From Halobacteriovoraceae bacterium (GTDB lineage: Bacteria > Bdellovibrionota > Bacteriovoracia > Bacteriovoracales > Bacteriovoracaceae), in contig JABJPQ010000168.1 in NCBI GenBank assembly GCA_018663815.1, positions 1 to 5,560 on the forward strand: DNA of 5,560 nt, in the 5' to 3' direction. Shown one piece after another: positions 1-5,560 of this stretch. The notes beneath the pieces were generated by a model. The model worked only from the letters and a program-made list of their open reading frames with translations, had not been told where the DNA came from and did no database searches. Every line of letters starts with the position of its first letter. Within the stretch, counting starts at the first letter, position 1. The translations under genes were made by a program, and so were the position numbers.

Positions 1-214
1 ATTTATAAAAATGATCCCACGTCCTAAAGCCGCAATAAAATTTCTTTCCATCCGAAAAATAAAGATCAACTCCCACCTTAAAAAAAGTCGCAGGGTAGAG
101 CTCAAAAGATACCCTTTTTTCTTTATCCTCTTTTTTCCCGTTGCAACCTAGCATTAAAACAAATAATGAGGAGACGATAATCACAACAAGGAATGTCTTT
201 TTAGCGAACTTCAA
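1..214 (-). CDS. Small lipoprotein, hypothetical; 3' end beyond the window
   Basis: An open frame of 71 codons runs off the left edge of the window with no stop. It starts at TTG (214-212), the only reasonable start after the in-frame TGA at 235-233. The start is backed by GGAG at 226-223, eight bases upstream. The product begins MKFAKKTFLVV, followed by a hydrophobic stretch (residues 8-22) and the lipobox-like MLGC with Cys24. It is therefore probably a type II signal peptide, lipidated at Cys24 and anchored in the envelope. The -3 residue is Met rather than the usual Leu/Val/Ile, with Leu at -4. After a charged linker (residues 27-34, Lys/Glu-rich) comes a segment that looks like beta strands with several aromatic residues and a second Cys at 61. 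I recognise no family. It overlaps the end of the upstream membrane-protein gene by 14 bases in another frame, so translational coupling and a shared envelope role are likely. Confidence 0.75.
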   Translation of the reverse strand, partial: MKFAKKTFLVVIIVSSLFVLMLGCNGKKEDKEKRVSFELYPATFFKVGVDLYFSDGKKFYCGFRTWDHFYK

Positions 215-1745
215 ACTTAAAACTCCAATATTTCACTCTATTATTCTTATCATAGTAAGGTGTTAGATTCAAAATGTCTAAATCATATTTTCTTGCCAAT
301 TTTAAATTTTCCCCAGGTGTAAAAACACCATATCTTTGAGTAAATGTAGTCCAATAATTATAACTTGGAACAACAGCAATTCCCTTCCCTTTATAAGCTA
401 AGAGCTCATAGATATTCTCAAAAACGTGATTGCTCACATCCAAATGAATACTTTCTGTTTTTATTTCTCCTTTAGATATCACATCAAACTTTTTAATATC
501 AGTTTCTCCAAAGGTATAAATAACATCCTCCTTGTTTATTAATTTTTTTAAAATCTGCTCACTCAAATGAAAATCTAGCCAAGCAACAGGCCCTTTTTTA
601 TAAAACTTATACAAAACTTCTGCATTAAGTCCTACTTCACAAACGATAAGAACCACAAGTAAGGCTGCACAGAACCGGCTGCGCAAATGTCGGTACTGAG
701 TAAAAAGGTCCCTTATAACAAAGGCTACCCAAATTACATTTACAATACCTAAGTAATGTAAATACATTCCATACCCCCTATACCTTTGTAATGAGATAAA
801 GAGAAAAAAGCTAGAAAGCAAACCAGCAACAAGCCATGGTTTAAGCTCATCTATCTTTATTTTTTTTCTGAAAATTATTATTAATAACGTTAAAAGCTTA
901 AGTGTCCCTAAAAAGTTAAATTCTAACTTTGCCCATATTGAAGACAATACTCTTTCTTTTAATTGTTCATCGAAGTAAAAGCTCAAGTACTCCGTTTTGT
1001 TATAAAACATATTGAGAATATCAAAAAGCAGATGAGTCGGGTTTAGACTTTTTTGCATTCCCAGCGTATCCACAAATAAACCTGAAGGATTCACAATAAA
1101 AGCATATAAGGCAAGTGAACAAGTACCGGCCAAAAATAGTTTTCTCCAACTTATTCTTAAATACTTCCACTCCAAGAGCATATAAAAGGGAAGGAACCAT
1201 AATGTGTTAATGCGCAAATAAAAATTATAAACCAAAAGCACTCCCACTACCCATGGGTTTTTATTTCTTCCCATTAAACTTAGTGTGTAAATGAAAAGAA
1301 AATAGCTAAAAGGCTCTGTAAAATCCATACGATATGCAAATAAAAGATTCACATCAATACTCATTAAATACAGGACAATAAGGCTTGTTTGATTATCGTA
1401 CTTATCTCGCAAATACCTTGAGACAAGGTACAGCATCAGCAAAAGTAAAAGGTAATGGTACATTAAGAGAGTTGTTTGATAGTCAAAATACGAAAATAAA
1501 ACTCGTAGCCCCCCAAGAGGAAAGAAACTTCCGTGTCGATAAGAATAAAACAGGTCTAATTGGTGTCCCCACAGCTTAATAATTTTTTTAGGAGGAAGAT
1601 CACTCTCAATAACAAGCCAACTTTCACCAGCTCCCTTTTCGCTGGTTAAAAGTGAATCATGCAATTCTACTGCATTCATAGGATGACTAAAATTTATAAA
1701 TAAATAAACGATTGTAAAAAGAAGATAAGGGATTTTGTTTTTCAT
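201..1745 (-). CDS. Polytopic membrane protein, probable GT-C-type glycosyltransferase
   Basis: The product is 514 residues with about ten hydrophobic segments: one near the N-terminus (5-20), then roughly 93-112, 121-138, 143-158, 165-190, 202-219, 277-292, 303-319, 328-345 and 357-374. A soluble tail follows (about 380-514). This layout, with an acidic first external loop (Glu27, Asp30) and a Thr-Glu-Pro (143-145) in the fourth hydrophobic segment, matches the GT-C superfamily (GT39/ArnT/PMT-like). Those enzymes transfer a sugar from a polyprenyl-phosphate donor on the outer face of the inner membrane. No catalytic residue can be assigned firmly, and donor and acceptor are unknown. ATG is the start, three bases after the radical SAM stop codon, with GGG at 1754-1752 as a ribosome-binding site overlapping that stop. 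Its end overlaps the lipoprotein start. The gene is therefore the middle member of an operon. A membrane protein of other function with similar topology cannot be excluded. Confidence 0.72.
   Translation of the reverse strand: MKNKIPYLLFTIVYLFINFSHPMNAVELHDSLLTSEKGAGESWLVIESDLPPKKIIKLWGHQLDLFYSYRHGSFFPLGGLRVLFSYFDYQTTLLMYHYLLLLLMLYLVSRYLRDKYDNQTSLIVLYLMSIDVNLLFAYRMDFTEPFSYFLFIYTLSLMGRNKNPWVVGVLLVYNFYLRINTLWFLPFYMLLEWKYLRISWRKLFLAGTCSLALYAFIVNPSGLFVDTLGMQKSLNPTHLLFDILNMFYNKTEYLSFYFDEQLKERVLSSIWAKLEFNFLGTLKLLTLLIIIFRKKIKIDELKPWLVAGLLSSFFLFISLQRYRGYGMYLHYLGIVNVIWVAFVIRDLFTQYRHLRSRFCAALLVVLIVCEVGLNAEVLYKFYKKGPVAWLDFHLSEQILKKLINKEDVIYTFGETDIKKFDVISKGEIKTESIHLDVSNHVFENIYELLAYKGKGIAVVPSYNYWTTFTQRYGVFTPGENLKLARKYDLDILNLTPYYDKNNRVKYWSFKFEVR
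223..226 (-). promoter_or_regulatory. Ribosome-binding site of the lipoprotein gene
   Basis: GGAG on the minus strand sits eight bases before the TTG at 214-212, inside the 3' end of the upstream gene. It decides the start: the only ATG or GTG codons further down this frame would remove most or all of the signal sequence. Confidence 0.6.
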
Positions 1746-1748
1746 TCC

Positions 1749-3197
1749 CTACCCAGTATAGTGAAAAAAGGTTGCTTTTAAACGCTTAAACGTTGAAATA
1801 TGAAGGTAAGATCTCCAGCACAACTTAAAGTGCTTAGCCACAAATGAAAATCTTAGATAGTATTTTCGGTAGAAAAGAAACCGTAAAGAGAGCAATGCAC
1901 TTGGAGAAATATCACTTGGGCTCCACTTGTTATTTGTGTGGTGATAAACGTTATTTGTACCATAGTGATAGTTTCTTTTTTCTTCACTAGAAAGCTCTTT
2001 ATAGAAGGTTGAATCAGGGTAAACAGTATAAACCTGGACTTGAAGATAATCATGTTCAAGCTCTTTTGCTAACCTCAGACTTTCCATAACATCATTCAAG
2101 GTTTCCCCTGGATTTCCGATCATATACAAGCCAACGGTTCCAATGTTGTACTTTTTCAATAGCTCAAACATACTCTTCATTTGTTCAATCCAAAGATCTC
2201 CATCACGAGACTTTCCAATTCGCTCAATAATCCTTGGGCTTCCAGCTTCAATACCTACTTTTAACATTTTTGCTCCGGCCAGAGCCGCTGCTCTTATTCG
2301 CTCTTCATCCAACTCGTTAAGTCTTACTGAAGCCATCCAAGATACTTTAATTTTAGAAGTAATTATCTTCTCACAAATATCCAAGAAATTTTTTTTGTGG
2401 CTAAATAATGTGTCATCTTCAAAGCAAATAGCATCAACACCAATCGAAACGAGTCTTTTAATTTCTGCCACAACTTGCTCTGTGGACCTTAACCTAATTG
2501 TACTTCCCATAGATTTACGAACTGTATAGCTACAAAATTTACATTGAGTCATATATGGACACCCCCAAGACGTCATCACGTACCCCCACAGCTTTACAAA
2601 TTTACCTCTCATAGGAAATGGAAAGGGGTAATTACGAAGCTCCTCTCTTGTGATTTTTAAAGCAGGAAGTTTCATTGGGTTTTCAATGTAAATCTCATTT
2701 TGAAGAACAAAATTTTTATTATAATTATCAATGATTTCATTCTGTCTTTCAGTTTCTAATTGTGAATTTAACTGGTTAAATAACTCAATAACTTGAACTT
2801 CTGGTTCCCCCAGTACTGATATATCAAAAACATCTCTCCAGCCTAGAGGCGTCTGTTGTGCGGCATGAGATACGAACTGCCCAACAGCAAGAGTAATAAT
2901 CCCCTTGTTTTTCAATAGTCTTGCAAGCGCCATTGACTCTTCCAAGCAGTAAGACATTCCCTTAATCACGGCGATATCACAACTAGATGGAACTTTTTGG
3001 GCGAGGGCACCTGGGGTCCAAAGATTAACCCACCCATCCAGTAGGATTGATTCCACTCCCATTAAATGAGCCCCCCCCTCAATGTACTTAAGTTCAGAAG
3101 GAGGGTGAATATGTCTTGGATGTCTAAAAACTGTGGTTGGTTTTTTATCAACTCTTATCAGTGCGACTTTGCTTATTTTTACGAGGGACTCTACCAT
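1749..3197 (-). CDS. B12-binding-domain-type radical SAM protein with CX5CX2C motif
   Basis: The product is 482 residues from the chosen ATG. Residues about 9-145 look like the Rossmann-type cobalamin-binding domain of B12-dependent radical SAM enzymes: a PPSELKYIEGG segment, LLDGW, an ALARLLKNKGI helix and GEPEVQVIEL (the usual GEGE position). No DxHxxG cobalamin-ligand motif is visible, which is common in this group. The radical SAM core spans about 205-400. It has Cys213, Cys219 and Cys222 (CX5CX2C rather than CX3CX2C), FEDD (259-262), GIEAGSP (315-321), GNPGET (361-366) and VYPDSTFY near 392. The C-terminal 80 residues are basic and aromatic and unassigned. The reaction is unknown; relatives methylate or rearrange lipids, cofactors and natural products. 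An in-frame TTG at 3224 would add nine residues, but ATG at 3197 has TAGG six bases upstream and keeps the whole domain. It is first in the operon, 3 bases before the glycosyltransferase-like gene. A G8 run lies near its 5' end. Confidence 0.85.
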   Translation of the reverse strand: MVESLVKISKVALIRVDKKPTTVFRHPRHIHPPSELKYIEGGAHLMGVESILLDGWVNLWTPGALAQKVPSSCDIAVIKGMSYCLEESMALARLLKNKGIITLAVGQFVSHAAQQTPLGWRDVFDISVLGEPEVQVIELFNQLNSQLETERQNEIIDNYNKNFVLQNEIYIENPMKLPALKITREELRNYPFPFPMRGKFVKLWGYVMTSWGCPYMTQCKFCSYTVRKSMGSTIRLRSTEQVVAEIKRLVSIGVDAICFEDDTLFSHKKNFLDICEKIITSKIKVSWMASVRLNELDEERIRAAALAGAKMLKVGIEAGSPRIIERIGKSRDGDLWIEQMKSMFELLKKYNIGTVGLYMIGNPGETLNDVMESLRLAKELEHDYLQVQVYTVYPDSTFYKELSSEEKRNYHYGTNNVYHHTNNKWSPSDISPSALLSLRFLFYRKYYLRFSFVAKHFKLCWRSYLHISTFKRLKATFFHYTG

Positions 3198-3249
3198 ACT
3201 AAACCTACAAAAATTCGTTACCAAAGCCCTGTTATAGGAAATGCATATC

Positions 3250-3278
3250 TTGTCATTATACTTACTTTACGTTAATAT
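3250..3278 (+). promoter_or_regulatory. Probable promoter of the FG-GAP protein gene, overlapping the divergent one
   Basis: TTGTCA (3250-3255, five of six matches to the -35 consensus) and TAATAT (3273-3278, four of six) are 17 bases apart. Transcription would start near 3285, leaving a leader of only about 18 bases without a Shine-Dalgarno sequence before the ATG at 3303. The element overlaps the opposing promoter almost completely. Confidence 0.4.
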
Positions 3279-3284
3279 CTTCAA
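3255..3284 (-). promoter_or_regulatory. Sigma70-type promoter of the radical SAM operon
   Basis: Read on the minus strand, TTGAAG (3284-3279) and TATAAT (3260-3255) are separated by 18 bases. The -10 box is a perfect consensus and the -35 box matches four of six positions. Transcription would start near 3248, giving a leader of about 50 bases to the ATG at 3197. This is pattern matching only, but the position in a divergent gap is what is expected. Confidence 0.6.
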
Positions 3285-3302
3285 TACAATATAGCAATCA
3301 CG

Positions 3303-5402
3303 ATGAGGAGATTTAAGATCCAATTGAAAATTTATTTTTTCCTCATAACCTCCTTATTTTTTTCCCCTGCAATCGCTAAAAAAAATAGTTCACTTTCAGC
3401 TGCCACAGAATCAATTGAAGTTCGCCGCGACAAATTGCGTAAAATATTAAATTCACAAAGTGATTCCTCCAGTAAGGATATAGCACTTGTTCAGGCAGAC
3501 GAGAGGGACTATAACCAAATAAACCTTGAACTTTTAGAAAAATTTCGCCTCTCTCTTAGACACCAGAAGTTTAAATCATTCAAGAACTTCTTAACCGAAG
3601 AGTTCAGCCTTTATTTTTATAAACGTGACGAAAAAAAACATACCCTACAAAACAAAATAACTATCTCCCCTTGGAAAATCAAAAAAAGCCCTTCCTCAGA
3701 GCTAACAAAGTATATCTCCGGACTAGATGAAATTGTTGACCTAAGCTTTTCATATATTGAAGTAAAGGTACTTAAGCGCACCAAAGAGGGGGCAACATCA
3801 CAAGCTCATTTAAAAAGTATCTTTGACTTAAGAGCAATTAAAAACCAAACCAGAATTCACGATCGAGGAGAAGTTATTTTCCATGTAAAAAACATCAATA
3901 ATAAGTGGAAAATTAATTCTCTTTTATTTACCGCAGGAAAATCTCTACATAAAAAACAAGCAAGCTTTAAAAAAGTGACTCTCAATCTAAAAAATAAAAA
4001 GTCCTCAAGAGACCACATAAGGTGCGCACAAGAAAACTTAAATATTGCAGACTTTAACAATGATAAGAAACAAGATATTCTTGTTAGCACAAAAGATTAC
4101 CAAGCAATATTCCAGGGAGATGGGCAGGGACAATTTACGCTCTTCAAGGAAAACTCCCTCACCAAAAACATAAAAAAGACCTTATTTTACAATGCAGATT
4201 TTAACAATGATGGACTTGAGGATATTCTCTCCATTGAACCTGGAAGAATTATTTCAATCTACCAAAACAAAGGTGCAATGAAATTCACAAAAAAATCATC
4301 CATTAAACTCCCAAAAAGTGATATTGCTCACCCCCCAATAACTATCGCAGACTTTAACAACGATAAATTGCTGGACTTTTTTGTCGCGCAACCATTTTTT
4401 ATTCCCATCTCTCTTGATCCCCAAGCTAGCCCAAACATCGAAACTTCTCCCTCTCCCCCAGGTTTGTACATCAACAGGAAGAACTTCACCTTTAGGCACA
4501 AACAAAACAATAAAACTCCCCTCATAAAAAAACGCTACGACACTATGCTTCCGGCTCAGGTCCTAACAGCCGATATTGACACAGATGGGGATCAAGATAT
4601 CTTTCTTACAGATGAAAACGGAACTCTCTTTTTTGCTTATCGTAATAATGATAATGGAGTGTTACAACCCATTTTCAAAAAAATCCACATATCCCAAGAT
4701 GAGTATGCTACAAAAACAATAATTAAAGATCTTAATCAAGATGGGAAGCTTGACATTGTTTACGCTCAAACTAATTTCGTACCTTCTCAACGGCTCTTTA
4801 ACTCTGGAATCATAAATCATGACTACCAGTACGCCCAGGTCAAGGGTAAAAAAGGGGTACATCTTTTCACAGGGTCTGCAAACTTCAAATTTTCAAACTC
4901 AACCGAAACCTCCTTCGACTTTCATACAGGAGAAGGAGTTGCTGGTGTCGACCTTCTGGACTACAACAATGATGGTTACTTAGATGTTTACGTCAGTAAT
5001 GGATTGTGGTCAGGTAATCTTCCAACAAATGATATAACTAGTCTATTCGTGCAAGCAGACACGTCCAATATCTCTGTACACATGAACAAAGATCAAGAAA
5101 AAAGCTCTACACCGCCTTCACCTTTTTTATTTTTTTTAAATGAAGCACCAGAAGATTCCAAAACAAAAAAAAATACAATTAAAAAATCATCATCTCTGGC
5201 CGGCCACCAAAGAAATAGGCTTTACCTTAATAACAAAAATCAAACATTTACTGAGGTTGGATTCTTAGAGGGAGTTGACAGTCCTATAGATGGACACCTG
5301 GTAAAGGCAATTGACATTAATAATGATCATAAGACAGACCTTATTCTTAAAAACTGCACCCAGAACCAAAAAGAAGTACTCTTCGTCTACCTAAATAATT
5401 AA
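3303..5402 (+). CDS. Secreted FG-GAP/VCBS repeat protein, CRTAC1-like, without UnbV domain
   Basis: The product is 699 residues. A Sec signal peptide (MRRFKIQLK, a hydrophobic core, then SPAIA) would be cleaved after Ala25, so it acts in the periplasm, on the surface or outside. Residues about 70-215 look like an NTF2-like domain, ending in a strand pair around GEVIFHV and KWKINSLLF. Seven Asp-rich calcium loops follow (Dx[N/D]xDxxxD starting at residues 250, 299, 350, 424, 476, 553 and 671), as in FG-GAP/VCBS blades of integrin-like propellers. NGLWSGN (566-572) and NRLYLNN through VDSPIDG (638-664) resemble CRTAC1-family proteins. The ASPIC/UnbV domain that normally follows is absent: the protein ends at FVYLNN just after blade seven. 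A Lys/Ser/Pro-rich insert (about 595-632) separates blades six and seven. Such proteins are usually adhesins or binding scaffolds; the ligand is unknown. ATG is the only upstream start, since TAA lies in frame at 3273, but it has no ribosome-binding site. It probably forms a single-gene unit. Confidence 0.85.
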   Translation: MRRFKIQLKIYFFLITSLFFSPAIAKKNSSLSAATESIEVRRDKLRKILNSQSDSSSKDIALVQADERDYNQINLELLEKFRLSLRHQKFKSFKNFLTEEFSLYFYKRDEKKHTLQNKITISPWKIKKSPSSELTKYISGLDEIVDLSFSYIEVKVLKRTKEGATSQAHLKSIFDLRAIKNQTRIHDRGEVIFHVKNINNKWKINSLLFTAGKSLHKKQASFKKVTLNLKNKKSSRDHIRCAQENLNIADFNNDKKQDILVSTKDYQAIFQGDGQGQFTLFKENSLTKNIKKTLFYNADFNNDGLEDILSIEPGRIISIYQNKGAMKFTKKSSIKLPKSDIAHPPITIADFNNDKLLDFFVAQPFFIPISLDPQASPNIETSPSPPGLYINRKNFTFRHKQNNKTPLIKKRYDTMLPAQVLTADIDTDGDQDIFLTDENGTLFFAYRNNDNGVLQPIFKKIHISQDEYATKTIIKDLNQDGKLDIVYAQTNFVPSQRLFNSGIINHDYQYAQVKGKKGVHLFTGSANFKFSNSTETSFDFHTGEGVAGVDLLDYNNDGYLDVYVSNGLWSGNLPTNDITSLFVQADTSNISVHMNKDQEKSSTPPSPFLFFLNEAPEDSKTKKNTIKKSSSLAGHQRNRLYLNNKNQTFTEVGFLEGVDSPIDGHLVKAIDINNDHKTDLILKNCTQNQKEVLFVYLNN
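4047..5339 (+). repeat. Seven FG-GAP/VCBS calcium-loop repeats
   Basis: The loop codons begin at about 4050, 4197, 4350, 4572, 4728, 4959 and 5313. Successive loops are 49, 51, 74, 52, 77 and 118 residues apart. The first three share ADFNND and are close even in DNA (gcaga[c/t]tttaacaa[t/c]gat). The Gly after the third Asp is present in loops 2, 4, 5 and 6, and replaced by Lys or His in 1, 3 and 7. Seven loops fit one seven-bladed propeller. Confidence 0.8.
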
Positions 5403-5467
5403 TTTTTTTAAATTTCTAATTAACCTGAGTTCGGGATTAAATGTAAGAATCTAAGAAAATATATCCT

Positions 5468-5492
5468 CGGGCCTGTACGGCCCGTCCTTTTT
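5468..5492 (+). terminator. Rho-independent terminator after the FG-GAP gene
   Basis: A perfect six-base-pair GC stem, CGGGCC (5468-5473) with GGCCCG (5479-5484), closes a TGTAC loop and is followed by TCCTTTTT. It lies 66 bases past the stop codon and 45 bases before the next start. The T-tract is interrupted by CC, so termination may be incomplete. If the next gene is transcribed from further upstream, the hairpin would sit in its leader. Confidence 0.65.
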
Positions 5493-5537
5493 ACTTCAAA
5501 ATTAATTTGCAAAAACCAAAAATTGGAGAAAAAAGAA

Positions 5538-5560
5538 ATGGATACAACACAATTATTCTG
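5538..5560 (+). CDS. Start of a further gene, product unknown
   Basis: ATG at 5538 is preceded by GGAG (5525-5528) with a nine-base spacer, and the frame (MDTTQLF) stays open to the window edge. Seven codons are too few to name a product. It follows the hairpin at 5468-5492, so it probably has its own promoter, although I see no convincing one between the hairpin and the start. Confidence 0.5.

Noticed and set aside
1385..1579. A 64-codon plus-strand frame within the transferase gene.
   Set aside because: It lies wholly antisense to a well-supported membrane-protein gene, starts at TTG without a ribosome-binding site, and has no neighbour or motif to support it.
2143..2529. A 128-codon plus-strand frame.
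   Set aside because: It is antisense to the conserved radical SAM core and its composition is that of a complementary-strand shadow.
3111..3275. A 54-codon plus-strand frame with an excellent AAGGAGG (3098-3104) six bases before ATG, ending just upstream of the secreted-protein gene.
   Set aside because: It is antisense to the radical SAM 5' end. The AAGGAGG is the complement of codons for the Pro-Pro-Ser of the B12-domain motif, so it is explained by that gene. The peptide shows no recognisable features, and the predicted plus-strand promoter lies inside it.
5130..5173. T8 (5130-5137) and A9 (5165-5173) runs in the secreted-protein gene, considered as slippage sites.
   Set aside because: A/T runs of this length recur through the AT-rich window, for example at 2389-2396 and 3631-3638, so they are not distinctive.
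5419..5440. Imperfect inverted or direct repeat ATTAACC...GGGATTAA.
   Set aside because: The arms are short and AT-rich with a mismatch, and there is no T-tract or second copy, so it is not distinguishable from chance.
5403..5450. Read-through past the TAA at 5400-5402 as the start of a lost UnbV domain.
   Set aside because: The next in-frame codons give a short hydrophobic stretch and then a TAA, with no UnbV-like Asn/Gly/Arg pattern. The terminator hairpin leaves no room for the domain.

Overview
This is an AT-rich, gene-dense bacterial window with two divergent transcription units. A lipobox protein, a Sec signal peptide ending in AIA and a multi-pass envelope protein point to a Gram-negative organism with an outer surface to supply. 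Base composition and the style of the secreted proteins would fit a marine or predatory deltaproteobacterium-like lineage (Bdellovibrionota such as Halobacteriovorax). That is only an impression: no rRNA or other marker gene is present.

Minus-strand unit (reads right to left, 3284 to 1). A good sigma70-type promoter at 3255-3284 leads into three tightly packed genes. The first is a B12-binding-domain-type radical SAM enzyme (1749-3197). Three bases later comes a polytopic GT-C-like membrane protein, probably a lipid-linked-sugar glycosyltransferase (201-1745). The third is a small lipoprotein (1-214, cut by the window edge), whose TTG start lies inside the end of the glycosyltransferase gene behind a GGAG ribosome-binding site. 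The 3-base gap and 14-base overlap imply co-transcription and a shared envelope process, plausibly synthesis or modification of a surface lipid or glycan. The radical SAM enzyme has a non-standard CX5CX2C cluster motif. Its gene carries a run of eight G residues near its 5' end, where a one-base slip would stop translation.

Plus-strand unit (3250 to 5492). A second promoter-like element (TTGTCA-17-TAATAT, 3250-3278) overlaps the minus-strand promoter. It precedes a 699-residue secreted protein (3303-5402) with a signal peptide, a probable NTF2-like N-terminal domain and seven calcium-loop FG-GAP/VCBS repeats, suggesting a complete seven-bladed propeller. It resembles CRTAC1-type proteins but stops where their C-terminal ASPIC/UnbV domain would begin. 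A GC hairpin with a T-tract (5468-5492) lies downstream, and the first codons of another gene with a clear ribosome-binding site begin at 5538.

I see no RNA genes, CRISPR arrays, insertion sequences or attachment sites. No stretch longer than 300 bases is without a gene.
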